Source: Bacteroidota bacterium (lineage in GTDB: Bacteria > Bacteroidota > Bacteroidia > J057 > JADKCL01). Taken from it: DNA of 64,000 nt. The stretch lies in contig JADKCL010000013.1 in assembly GCA_016718825.1 (NCBI GenBank), positions 124,001 through 188,000 on the forward strand, written 5' to 3'. Within the stretch, counting starts at the first letter, position 1. Each line of letters opens with the position of its first letter. The position numbers and the translations under genes were made by a program. The notes beneath the pieces were generated by a model. It had not been told where the DNA came from, made no database searches, and was given only the letters and a program-made list of their open reading frames with translations. Shown here in pieces: positions 46,723 to 55,260 of the stretch.

Positions 46723-46756
46723 GAGAGGCCGTTTTGCGGTTGGTGATGGCAGCTTG

Positions 46757-47218
46757 TCACTCGGCGACGGAATATAAGTATGCTCCCCGCCCCTTTCGCT
46801 TCTGCCGGACAACCGCCCCAGCCTTGACGAGCTGCGAAAGGTGGACGGAGACCGCATTGTCCACTTCCATTGATTGCAGGAAGAGCGGTTCCCAAGCGAC
46901 CAACACCGGGCCGATCTCCCTTGCGAGCAGGGGCCGCTTGGCCTCGGTCATCACAAGGATGATCTTGTCCTTCCAAGTCATGCGCGTAGAGTACCCCGCC
47001 GGGGCATGGACGCTTCCGAATTCCACTTCGTGCTGCAAGGGCGTGCTTGACATTGCATCGATGATCGCCTCAAGCTCTTCCCGCTCCCGATGCAGCATCT
47101 CCTCAAGCGCGGTGACGCGCTTGCGCTGCCTTGCCTCCAGTTCGAGCAACTGCCTGTCGGGTATGCCCCGCCATTTCAGGCGGGCTGTCTCAGCCTCGCT
47201 CAAAAGTCCACGTCCCAT
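46757..47218 (-). CDS. Small DNA-binding-like protein (coiled coil plus winged helix)
   Basis: A 153-residue protein. Residues 1-60 form a basic coiled-coil helix (ELEARQRKRVTALEEMLHRE). Residues 80-150 look like a winged-helix domain: KDKIILVMTEAKRPLLAREI, then DNAVSVHLSQLVKAGAVVRQ and the wing KRKGRGAYLYSV. It therefore probably binds DNA. It is bracketed by 11-bp phased repeat arrays on both sides (46624-46722 and 47252-47361), and a dyad AATGCGG/CCGCATT lies just before its start. It may bind one or both arrays. Exact function unknown. Confidence 0.65.
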   Translation of the reverse strand: MGRGLLSEAETARLKWRGIPDRQLLELEARQRKRVTALEEMLHREREELEAIIDAMSSTPLQHEVEFGSVHAPAGYSTRMTWKDKIILVMTEAKRPLLAREIGPVLVAWEPLFLQSMEVDNAVSVHLSQLVKAGAVVRQKRKGRGAYLYSVAE

Positions 47219-47222
47219 GCCG

Positions 47223-47244
47223 AATGCGGTTCATTTTCCGCATT
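47223..47244. promoter_or_regulatory. Operator-like dyad upstream of the winged-helix gene
   Basis: AATGCGG (47223-47229) and CCGCATT (47238-47244) form a perfect inverted repeat with an 8-base spacer, immediately upstream of the start at 47218 and inside the likely leader. It suits an autoregulatory site. Confidence 0.4.
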
Positions 47245-47251
47245 GGGTAAA

Positions 47252-47361
47252 TATCGCGAAAAATTGAAATCGCATTGGAAAACCGCAGGAAAACCGCAAG
47301 AAAAGCCTCGGAAAAGCCTATGAAAACCTTCATAAAGGCAGGAAAAAGCTAAGAAAATGCT
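47252..47361 (-). repeat. Array A: ten 11-bp phased repeats
   Basis: On the plus strand eight exact-length units run from 47274: ATTGGAAAACC, GCAGGAAAACC, GCAAGAAAAGC, CTCGGAAAAGC, CTATGAAAACC, TTCATAAAGGC, AGGAAAAAGCT, AAGAAAATGCT. One or two weaker units precede them. On the minus strand the core reads GCTTTTCC. The array sits at about -34 to -143 from the start of the winged-helix gene. Confidence 0.8.
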
Positions 47362-47778
47362 AAAGTAGGAGGCGGTAAACTGTACCCGAATTGCCAAATG
47401 TGGTCGCCTGGATGAATCGCCCTTTCTCCATCGGTGTGAATCTTCTGTGATTGCACGGAAAATCCTTCCTCGCAATCGACTGATTTCGAGGAAACAGCAT
47501 GACTTTCTGAAACCAAAGGGAAGGTGCTTCTGCTTGGCAATGCCCCGATTGTCAATGCCAATCCGTAAATTCAATTGCGTGGGATTGCCGGAACCGAATA
47601 AAAGGAAACGGGCAGGTGGCGCGGCTGCAAGCGATTTCCGACCAGTTGGCGCGGAATCAAATGCAACTCGGATTTTGTCGTTATGGAATCGGCACGATGA
47701 ATGCACCATGTGTTTGCAGCATGTTGCCTCAGCCTTGTAAATGTCGTAACCTTGTGTATTAGTCTTTGATCGTTCACT
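47362..47778. other. Intergenic region with a probable promoter
   Basis: No gene recognised. Near its right end TTG at 47724-47726, a 20-base spacer, then TAACCTTG at 47747-47754 match the Bacteroidota promoter with one mismatch. They are well placed for the secreted gene at 47779. Confidence 0.45.
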
Positions 47779-48182
47779 ATGGAAAAACGGATTATACTAC
47801 TCCTTTTGTGGATTTTGGTAGCAGTGCCAATGGCACTTGTAGCCCAAAACGACACAGCAAATGGAGCGCCCAAACCAGCCTACCAAGTCACGGGAATCAT
47901 GGAAACTCCCATCTGGGACGGCAAGCCCATCGACCCGCATTGCGGCAAGGTGTTTGGATGCGGTGGGGAGACATCCCCAAAGGGAAGACTGTTCCAGGAC
48001 CGCGACCCTGCGACCGCCGACCTGAAAAAGAAGAAAGGAATCATCGTGATGGACACGACCGACGCAGACACTTTCGCGAAGATGGAAGGCGGGATAAGCT
48101 TTTGGGACTTTTATTTGACCCAAAAAACAGGGACGGGAAGCTTCCGGGAGGAACCTTTAAGCCAACCACTGGCAAGATGTAG
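47779..48182 (+). CDS. Small secreted hypothetical protein (one frameshift)
   Basis: About 134 residues. A signal peptide (IILLLLWILVAVPMALVAQ) is followed by a short body with two Cys near residue 57 (HCGKVFGCGGETS). After a frame change near 48113 in a T run it ends DPKNRDGKLPGGTFKPTTGKM. Without the correction the frame continues straight into the next gene's signal peptide, which is how the two appear fused. Function unknown. Confidence 0.55.
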
Positions 48183-48243
48183 GTTTTTCGGATTTCATGC
48201 CTCTGATCCCAAAACGCAAGATCAATTCACCTCGATTAATACT

Positions 48244-50154
48244 ATGGGAAAACGAATTTTACACTTTATCCTGCTGGCAGTGACCATCTTTCAGGGCAGG
48301 CTTGCGGCGCAAAACGAAAACGTAACCATTCGCACGGACTTTGAAATGGGCAAGGCTTACCACTTGCAACAAGCTGCAAACTGGATGCCCGCTGCACCGA
48401 CCTTTACTGTAAACGAGAAAGGTACGATGGGCGACGACCCGAATCCGTTACCACCCTACAATGTTGGGGACGAGAACGAAACCAGCGCGAAAACCTCGGG
48501 CACCAATGGCTTCATGGTGAACGTGGGCCGAAACTTTGTAGGAAACCACCTCACGGGCGGCACTCCCTCGGACAATACAGTGGCGATCTCCAATGATGGG
48601 CTGATCGTGTCGGCAGACAATTATAGTATCGCCTATTTCAAGGAGAATGGGGACACGATCACACAGTTTGGCTTGCCGTTGGGCAAGTTTTACAGCGACA
48701 CCACCATGAAACGTGATCCGTTTGATCCCAGGGTGATCTACGACAGCTACGAAAACAGATTCATTTTTGTCTCGCTTTTCCGCTCCAACGATTACAAGCA
48801 ATCTAGGATGCTGCTGAGTTTCTCGAAGCCCTTGGTTGCGGATACGGTCGAGTGGTATCAATACCAAATCAATTGTGACAGCATATTCACCTCTGCCAGT
48901 GAGGCGATGTACTACTTTGACTATCCAAATATCGCAGTCAGCAAAAGCCAGTTAGTGGTGGCGCTTTTGATCCAGAAACGTGACACGAATGCCGGAACGA
49001 ATTCAGGTGTGACCAATGTTGTCTTCCAGATCGACAAGGGCAGTGGATATGCAAATGCGCAAGGTCTTGCATTTAGATCATGGAAGAACATCGAAAACGC
49101 AGATAATCGCAAGGACATCAACCTTGTTCCGGCAATGGACGCGCTCCAAGGTGATTCCTACGATACGCTTTGCTATCTCGTCCAGAACTATTCGTCGGGG
49201 AGTTCCAAGTTCTTTTGGTTTGAGCTGAATGGAAGCATTGGCAGCCCGAACGCGCAGCTTCTTGGCCATTCGACCCTCCCTTCATTCTTCTATGCCACGC
49301 CAAGCTATGCCTCGCAGCTTGGCGGAAATGGAGGCGACAGGATATCAGTCTTGGATTGCGACATTCAGTATGCCCTTTTTCAAAACAACAAGCTGCATTT
49401 CGTATTTACCAGAAGCAACCAAGATTGGGCGGAATTGGTCTATGCCAACATCAATGTCACGACCAATGCGTTCACGCACTCTGAACTTGATGGTGTTGCC
49501 AACAGCGAGAATTTCCTACGGCCTTCCATTGCTTGCTATGGCGTGGATTCCACCGATGAAAATTACTTGATCGGGTTCTTGCGAACTGGCCCCAACCAAT
49601 TTCCTGAAATCTGTGCGGTGAATTACGATAGCACGGGTTGGAGCCTTGCGCCAACCTCGGTGAAGGCTGGCCTCGGAATATTGGACTTGAGGCAAGACCT
49701 TGTGGCACCTTGGGATTCATTGGAGCGTTGGGGAGACTATACCTGCATACAAAGGCGGTACAGCGACCCGTTTAGACGGTGCTGGATGGTTGGCGCACAT
49801 GCGTTTGGGCTTGCGCCCAATCATTTCGGGAAGGTGAGCGGTGTGAATGCCTGGATAGCGGAATTGGGCGACTCGCTTCCCGCAATTGGGATAACATCAC
49901 CCGTCATTGCCCTAAAATTCATGATCGCCCCTAACCCTGCCAGCAACACCAACAGTGTCGTTGCGCATTTCCCCAATACCTTGATCGGGACAATCGTTGT
50001 TGCCAACCTGCAAGGCCAAGTATTCGCAGAAGTCACGTTTTCAGGCAAGTATGCCGAGATTCCCGTTGCCGATCTTCCCGATGGCATGTATTTTGTCACT
50101 GCAAAAACCAAAGGTGTAAAGTATGAAACTCAGAAACTTATTGTCCGCAATTAG
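48244..50154 (+). CDS. T9SS type A secreted protein
   Basis: A 636-residue exported protein. The ATG at 48244 (MGKRILHFILLAVTIFQGRL) is internal to a longer open frame but opens directly on a signal peptide, so it is the real start. The body is a beta-propeller-like or sialidase-like region (MVNVGRNFVGNHLTGGTPSD; DNTVAISNDGLIVSADNYSI), with no catalytic motif recognised. It ends with a type A sorting domain (FMIAPNPASNTNSVVAHFPN; DGMYFVTAKTKGVKYETQKL). It is followed by three cargo or lipoprotein genes on the same strand, probably one operon. Confidence 0.8.
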   Translation: MGKRILHFILLAVTIFQGRLAAQNENVTIRTDFEMGKAYHLQQAANWMPAAPTFTVNEKGTMGDDPNPLPPYNVGDENETSAKTSGTNGFMVNVGRNFVGNHLTGGTPSDNTVAISNDGLIVSADNYSIAYFKENGDTITQFGLPLGKFYSDTTMKRDPFDPRVIYDSYENRFIFVSLFRSNDYKQSRMLLSFSKPLVADTVEWYQYQINCDSIFTSASEAMYYFDYPNIAVSKSQLVVALLIQKRDTNAGTNSGVTNVVFQIDKGSGYANAQGLAFRSWKNIENADNRKDINLVPAMDALQGDSYDTLCYLVQNYSSGSSKFFWFELNGSIGSPNAQLLGHSTLPSFFYATPSYASQLGGNGGDRISVLDCDIQYALFQNNKLHFVFTRSNQDWAELVYANINVTTNAFTHSELDGVANSENFLRPSIACYGVDSTDENYLIGFLRTGPNQFPEICAVNYDSTGWSLAPTSVKAGLGILDLRQDLVAPWDSLERWGDYTCIQRRYSDPFRRCWMVGAHAFGLAPNHFGKVSGVNAWIAELGDSLPAIGITSPVIALKFMIAPNPASNTNSVVAHFPNTLIGTIVVANLQGQVFAEVTFSGKYAEIPVADLPDGMYFVTAKTKGVKYETQKLIVRN

Positions 50155-50443
50155 TCTTGTCGCCCTCATTTCCGCTTGCCAGCCCCCTGCGCAAACCAAC
50201 GATGCCCGGCGTGAGTTGGACTCAATCAGAACCGTCCTGAACCATCGGATCGATTCCTTGGAGGCGGTGACTGGCACCCTTTCAGATAGCCTCGAAGCAA
50301 TGCGAATAGCACAAAATATGCTCAAGGACTCTCTGGCCCACAAATCGGAAAAGCAGCCCAAGCGACCTCCGTTTGTAGCCCGCGACCTCAAAAATGGCGA
50401 TATTAAGGATGGGGAGGATGGGCCAAGAAAGGGAGGCAAATAG
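50123..50443 (+). CDS. Coiled-coil lipoprotein
   Basis: A 106-residue lipoprotein with lipobox SLVALISACQPP (Cys near residue 19), then a helical coiled coil (RELDSIRTVLNHRIDSLEAV) and a charged, disordered tail. It starts inside the end of the upstream T9SS gene, overlapping it by 32 bases. That is unusual but the start is the only one that gives a lipoprotein signal. Probably in the outer or inner membrane; function unknown. Confidence 0.65.
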   Translation: MKLRNLLSAISLVALISACQPPAQTNDARRELDSIRTVLNHRIDSLEAVTGTLSDSLEAMRIAQNMLKDSLAHKSEKQPKRPPFVARDLKNGDIKDGEDGPRKGGK

Positions 50444-50524
50444 AACCTCCTCGGCTGGCCAATACGATTCAATGTATTCTCGAAAATCAATCACACGAAA
50501 ATCCCTCCGCAAAAACTTGGAAAT

Positions 50525-52366
50525 ATGAAAACACGCTTCACTCTGCTCATCTTCACAATCACCTTGGCGATCCTTGCCAGTTCGACCTATTCCCTCCATG
50601 CACAGCTAATCCCTGTCCCGCTAGAAAGGCGCATGGCCACCGCTCAACTCGTAATCGAGGGTGAGGTGATCCACTCCCATAGTTTCTTTGGGGACAACCG
50701 CAACATCTACACGAGCCACATCGTGCGCATTGACAAAATTATCAAGGGAAGCCCCGCCATAGCCACATTGGAGATTATCTTGGAGGGTGGCACGGTCGGC
50801 GGAAAGTCACTTTGGATCAGCGACCACTTGGTTTTGGGGCCAAAGTCTTCGGGGGTGTTTTTTCTAAACCCGCTTGGAGATACGCATCCTGCTAAGCTCG
50901 GGAACCCAAGGCTCGCCTACGATGTTTACGCCGATTCGCAGGGCTTCATCGCGTACATGGAGCAGCCTGGCGCGACGATAGCAGTAGAGCCGTTTCACGT
51001 ATATCGGAGCATCGCCACCGACCTCTATCCCTTGCTGGGCCTGTCGGGAGCGCAAGCTCCTGTGAAGCACAAACCCATACCCTTGCGCGTTTCAGGCGGG
51101 CCGATCATCGATAGCATTCGGCCTTTGGAAGTAACCGCTGGTACGCGCACGACCTTGAGCATTTATGGGCATGGCTTTCTGTCTGGGCAAGGGACAGTCC
51201 AGTTTCCAAATGCAAATACCGGGGGAACTAGCATGATGGTCGGTGACTCGACGGACGTTCAGCAGTGGACAGATACGCTGATAAGGGTTTGGGTCCCAAG
51301 CATTGGGGCATTGCCCTTTTTCATAGGTACGGCTGGATCAGGGCAAATAGAAATTGAAAATATCTCAGGCGACACTGCGCGGAGTGCCGAAAACGTTGCG
51401 GTGCTTTTCGGGATCAAAAATGTCAGGAACCAAGACAACCAATATCCAATCGGTGTTGCGGAATTTGCCTCACTGTTCGACCAAGATTCCCATGTGCCGA
51501 GCGACACGAGTGGAGGCTATACTTTCAGGCTCAGTGATTCATTCTCAGCAACAGATAGTGCGGAGGTTGCGCTTAAGCAGGCGTTGCGGCAGTGGCGATG
51601 CGCTACGGGAGTGAATTTCAAGATAGGAGCCGATACCTCCCTCAATGTTTCGGGGAATGATCTTGTAAACCTGGTAAGATGGGACGACTTTCCAGATACC
51701 CTTGCAACTGGTCGCTTGGCAAGGACAACACTCTATTTTGTGGACTGCGTGGTTGGCCAAGCACCGGCCTATCAAATCTCGGAGATAGATTTCACAGTCA
51801 ATCGAGAATTTGCTTGGAACTTTGATACCACTGGAAATGTGCCTTCCAAAGTGGATTTCTACTCCGTGGCCCTCCATGAGATGGGCCATGCGCATGGACT
51901 GGAGCATGTGATCGACACAAATGAGGTGATGTATTACAAAATCGCACCGGGTGAAAGAAAAGCCATGCTTACGTTGGAAGCGCTTGACGCTGGGTTTTGG
52001 ATGATGGATTCAAGTGCCGTTGCAAGGGGCAACTGCTATGGCCCCATGACGATTGTGCCTGCAAATGACTGCAACATGCTGCCCGTCGCTCCTAGGCTCG
52101 AAGATGCCGCCCAACTTCTACTATATCCCAATCCCTCAAACGGGACTATCCATGTCAAACGATCAGGTGGAACCCAATCGCGATCCTTGGAGATGAGGCT
52201 TTTCGATGCGGGAGGAAATGTCATCGCTTCCAACCGATTTTCTGTAACTTCTACAACTGCGGATACTTGGCTCTTGGATATGAACCAACTTCCGTCTGGC
52301 CTCTACCTGGCAAGCCTCCGACTCGGCAATTCTCTATCTAATTCCAAAATTGTTCTGAGCAGATGA
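50525..52366 (+). CDS. Matrixin-like zinc metalloprotease, T9SS type A
   Basis: A 613-residue secreted protease. A signal peptide (TLLIFTITLAILASSTYSLH) is followed by an N-terminal domain and an IPT/TIG-like Ig domain (PIIDSIRPLEVTAGTRTTLS). The catalytic domain has the zinc site VALHEMGHAHGLEHVID (HExxHxxGxxH) and a Met-turn candidate in NEVMYYKIAPG. It ends with a type A sorting signal (LLLYPNPSNGTIHVKRSGGT; GLYLASLRLGNSLSNSKIVL). Metzincins of this type degrade extracellular proteins. The stop overlaps the next lipoprotein start (ATGA). Confidence 0.85.
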   Translation: MKTRFTLLIFTITLAILASSTYSLHAQLIPVPLERRMATAQLVIEGEVIHSHSFFGDNRNIYTSHIVRIDKIIKGSPAIATLEIILEGGTVGGKSLWISDHLVLGPKSSGVFFLNPLGDTHPAKLGNPRLAYDVYADSQGFIAYMEQPGATIAVEPFHVYRSIATDLYPLLGLSGAQAPVKHKPIPLRVSGGPIIDSIRPLEVTAGTRTTLSIYGHGFLSGQGTVQFPNANTGGTSMMVGDSTDVQQWTDTLIRVWVPSIGALPFFIGTAGSGQIEIENISGDTARSAENVAVLFGIKNVRNQDNQYPIGVAEFASLFDQDSHVPSDTSGGYTFRLSDSFSATDSAEVALKQALRQWRCATGVNFKIGADTSLNVSGNDLVNLVRWDDFPDTLATGRLARTTLYFVDCVVGQAPAYQISEIDFTVNREFAWNFDTTGNVPSKVDFYSVALHEMGHAHGLEHVIDTNEVMYYKIAPGERKAMLTLEALDAGFWMMDSSAVARGNCYGPMTIVPANDCNMLPVAPRLEDAAQLLLYPNPSNGTIHVKRSGGTQSRSLEMRLFDAGGNVIASNRFSVTSTTADTWLLDMNQLPSGLYLASLRLGNSLSNSKIVLSR

Positions 52367-52803
52367 AAGCACTACCTACCTTTTTTTGGCTTCCATTGAC
52401 ATCCATCATGATGATCGCGACCCTTATCTCTGCCTGTACACCGCTCCAGCAAAAGCGCCGTGATCCAGAATGCCGACTTGTTTTTGAGCAGATCGAAAGG
52501 TGTTGGGGGCGTGATCCCGCCACTGGGCTGCATCTGCTCAAGTGCGCTGCTACTGGGGATCATGGATTTGGTCATTTCAAGAACGATGCTTGTTTCCAAG
52601 GTCTTCGACAACAGGATATTGAGCGCCTTTTTGGCAAGGCAGACACCATCGCGGGAGGTCACATGTATTACTACATGAGTCAGCCATGCCTTCAAGGAAC
52701 CGCCGTTGTATCGAATGGATGCTACTACCTCCAATGTATTCTTGATGCAAACGGTTTCGCTACAAGGATCATGATAGCAACGATGTTTGAGAATATCGAT
52801 TAG
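52363..52803 (+). CDS. Small lipoprotein coupled to the metalloprotease
   Basis: A 146-residue lipoprotein with lipobox ATLISACTPLQ near residue 21. The body contains five further Cys (in PECRLVFEQIERCWGRDPAT and later CLQGTAVVSNGCYYLQCILD), which suggests disulphide-stabilised folding. Its start overlaps the protease stop in ATGA, so the two are translated together; it could be a partner or inhibitor of the protease, by position only. Confidence 0.65.
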   Translation: MKALPTFFWLPLTSIMMIATLISACTPLQQKRRDPECRLVFEQIERCWGRDPATGLHLLKCAATGDHGFGHFKNDACFQGLRQQDIERLFGKADTIAGGHMYYYMSQPCLQGTAVVSNGCYYLQCILDANGFATRIMIATMFENID

Positions 52804-52894
52804 CTAGCACCTGGCTCGTTTCCAGACAAGGGAAAGGATTGCCCCCAATTCCATCTATCAACTACCTCAAGAAAGCGAAATTCACTCTAAGGCA

Positions 52895-52920
52895 AACCCA
52901 AATAGCCCGCTATTTGGGTT
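52895..52920 (+). terminator. Terminator of the 47.8-52.8 kb operon
   Basis: AACCCAAATAG (52895-52905) pairs perfectly with CTATTTGGGTT (52910-52920), after the lipoprotein gene. Confidence 0.8.
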
Positions 52921-53298
52921 TCCTGTCACCGCTTACATACAGAGCTTACCCACATTCACCGTTTTGGAACACCGCCAGATGGCTCCCTTTTTCACAAAAT
53001 CAAACGCGCAGCCATTGAGAATTTGATCCGATTTAACCGTGTCGGTGGTTTCCCACCAAAAGCTACCCAAGATTCCTCCAAATCGAGCCTCAAAGAGTCC
53101 AGCAACCAAAGTGGGATTGATCCGCCCACGTAGGAAATGTAAGATTTGGCAAGGCCGCTTCACAACAATCTTCAAGGCGATTGCCAATACGCTTAGCCCA
53201 TTTCACCGCTTGGGGATATATTTTTGGCCTTTTCGGGCCGTTTTGCGTACCTTGGCTTTGTCGATTCTTGCATTTATCAACCAAAGAGTGGAGTGCGT
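52921..53298. other. Intergenic region, possible small minus ORF and a promoter
   Basis: A minus-strand frame at 52933-53187 encodes 84 residues ending KTVNVGKLCM, with natural-looking stretches (LVAGLFEARFGGILGSFWWE) but no family. A candidate plus-strand promoter lies at 53222-53255: TTTTGG, a spacer of about 21 bases, then TACCTTGG, about 44 bases before the start at 53299. Confidence 0.35.
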
Positions 53299-53745
53299 AT
53301 GAGAAGGTTACTTTCGGGTCTTGCTTTCAGTTTGTTCATTATCACATCGGTAGCCGCCCAAGGAAACGGGAATGGCTATGGAAATGGAGGCTATGGCAAC
53401 AATGGAAACGGAAATGGCGGCTACGGAAACAATGGCAATGGAAACGGAGGGTACAGCAACAACGCCTACGGCCAAGGAAACAGCCAATGGGCAAACGTCA
53501 ATTGGCCGCAATGGCTGATCAACTGGCTTGAAAACGGGGGGCAGATACCGCCAGTGCTTGCGGCAAACGTGATCTGGGAAGCGCGAGGATGGGGGCAACA
53601 AACTTTCAGTCTGAACTATGGACAGATGTTGCAGAAATACAGCCAAGGGCAGCTCACGCTTGAATACCTTTCGACTTCACCGCCTTCATTGACTTTCAGA
53701 GTACGATTTGGTGGGTTGAGCATCACTGTCATTATTGACGGTTGA
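53299..53745 (+). CDS. Secreted Gly/Asn-rich repeat protein
   Basis: A 148-residue protein. The ATG at 53299 opens on a signal peptide (LLSGLAFSLFIITSVAAQ). The next 45 residues are a tandem low-complexity repeat (GNGNGGYGNN and variants). A folded C-terminal half follows (WPQWLINWLENGGQIPPVLA; LTFRVRFGGLSITVIIDG). The Gly-rich part probably forms a flexible or adhesive surface extension; no T9SS tail is present. It is convergent with the helical protein gene, 6 bases apart. Confidence 0.65.
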   Translation: MRRLLSGLAFSLFIITSVAAQGNGNGYGNGGYGNNGNGNGGYGNNGNGNGGYSNNAYGQGNSQWANVNWPQWLINWLENGGQIPPVLAANVIWEARGWGQQTFSLNYGQMLQKYSQGQLTLEYLSTSPPSLTFRVRFGGLSITVIIDG

Positions 53746-53751
53746 TTCCCA

Positions 53752-55260
53752 TTACCGAAGACGCAACTCTGTCCATCCAATCATCGGGTGCAGGTGGGGA
53801 TTGAAGGTTGTATCCACAGAATGCTGGTAGCTCCGAAGACGCTCTAGGAGCTTTCCCAACGACTTTCTTAACTTGGACTTGCCTTCAAGGTTGCTTTCTT
53901 TGGCCAATAGCATTACAAACTCTAATGCAGCAATTGCTATCAAGGAATGAACCTCATCCTTCAAGTAGATTGTAAGATAGCGTTTGTATCGTTTTCCGTA
54001 TGATTTCAAGCCACGCTCATCGTCTTCGTCGATCAGGAGCATGAGATGAAGTATTTGGAACACTGCTTGCAGGGCCACGAAAGGAAAAGAATCCGAATGC
54101 TCGTATGCTTGCCCAAATACCTCCCTAGCTGCCTTGGTATTGCCCGTCGAAAGATGATAGAAACTAACAAATATGTGTGTTTGGAATAGCACCACATCCT
54201 TCTGCAAAGAATTTAGGATCGTTTTGTTTTCATTCCAAGCCTCAAGCCCCATTTCGCCGAAGGATGGAATGCCAAATTGAAAAGATGCATGAAAAAGTGA
54301 ATAGGGAAGGCGACGCAGATAAGTAAATCGAATTGGTGACTCTGACATCGCCCTTGTTCTGATTTCTTCAAGGATTCCAATAACCTTTTGCCTCCGATCC
54401 AATGCCGTGTAGTAAGCAGACAAGCGAAAAAGGCATCGGGCATGGTCTTCACTTTCGCTTTTTCGGATTTTTTCAAGTTGCTTGATCAAGTTCCGTAGCT
54501 TTTCGGCAGCCTTTGCAGCCTCAGCAGTTCGCCCTAGAAAGTAATGTAGCCCCTCATCTAGCCGTAACTTTTGAATCTGGTAGCTTATCGGCCAAGCATC
54601 AATGTTCTGGCGAAAAAATTTGCTCTGAAAATAGGATTCAGTATAGGTCTCGTCAAACTTGCCTGTTGTGAGAAGTTGGTGCCTCGCTTTTTCAAGATAC
54701 TGAGCAGTATGGAGGTCGATTTCTGCATCTAAGGCCACGAGCTTCCCATTTTCCATCGCCTCCCTTGCGATTTCTTCAACTTTACTGATCCGTTCATCTC
54801 CCTTGAAAATGATCGCCGCTGCCTTGAGTTCCTTTTTGTACAAGATGCCTAGCCAGCCAAATTCCTCCTGCTCCTTTGCGAACTGTTTTGCCTCTGCGAT
54901 GAACTCCATTGTTTCATCATGTATGCCCCATCCAAGGAGGACATCGACATCCATGACCTGTAAGGCTACCTCCGACTGATAGAAGGCCATTTTCGATGCG
55001 GTGCGAATGAGCCATTTTCTCGCCGTCCTTCGCATCGATCCCAAGTTATTGTCTGCAAATGCAGCTTTTTCTGCGGCAGGATCATACACATCCATCGAAC
55101 GAAGAAGTGTCAGGAGCTTAAATTGCAATGGCTCCTTGAAACGCATCACGGCCATCATGGAAACCAATTGCCACTCCTCCTCAGAAAGCCCACGCACCAT
55201 CGCCCAAAGCGTTGGTGACGCTTTGCGACCTCCCTTGGGCATGATTTTCTTTACGGACAT
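53752..55260 (-). CDS. Large all-helical cytoplasmic protein (paralog of 9853-11376)
   Basis: A 502-residue protein from the ATG at 55260 (MSVKKIMPKGGRKASPTLW). It is almost entirely helical with repeated helix pairs. It shares with the protein at 9853-11376 the same length, the opening pattern (a short N-terminal lead, then LSEEEW/LTEKEV) and a similar distribution of Trp, Tyr and Leu along helices. Identity is low, so the paralogy is a structural judgement. An inverted repeat CATTCTATC/GATAGAATG lies at 55380-55407, upstream, and may be a control site. Function unknown. Confidence 0.65.
   Translation of the reverse strand: MSVKKIMPKGGRKASPTLWAMVRGLSEEEWQLVSMMAVMRFKEPLQFKLLTLLRSMDVYDPAAEKAAFADNNLGSMRRTARKWLIRTASKMAFYQSEVALQVMDVDVLLGWGIHDETMEFIAEAKQFAKEQEEFGWLGILYKKELKAAAIIFKGDERISKVEEIAREAMENGKLVALDAEIDLHTAQYLEKARHQLLTTGKFDETYTESYFQSKFFRQNIDAWPISYQIQKLRLDEGLHYFLGRTAEAAKAAEKLRNLIKQLEKIRKSESEDHARCLFRLSAYYTALDRRQKVIGILEEIRTRAMSESPIRFTYLRRLPYSLFHASFQFGIPSFGEMGLEAWNENKTILNSLQKDVVLFQTHIFVSFYHLSTGNTKAAREVFGQAYEHSDSFPFVALQAVFQILHLMLLIDEDDERGLKSYGKRYKRYLTIYLKDEVHSLIAIAALEFVMLLAKESNLEGKSKLRKSLGKLLERLRSYQHSVDTTFNPHLHPMIGWTELRLR

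Noticed and set aside
47779..50154. One single 791-residue protein
   Set aside because: The second half starts with its own signal peptide at 48244, and the first half ends naturally after correcting one frame break, so they are two genes.
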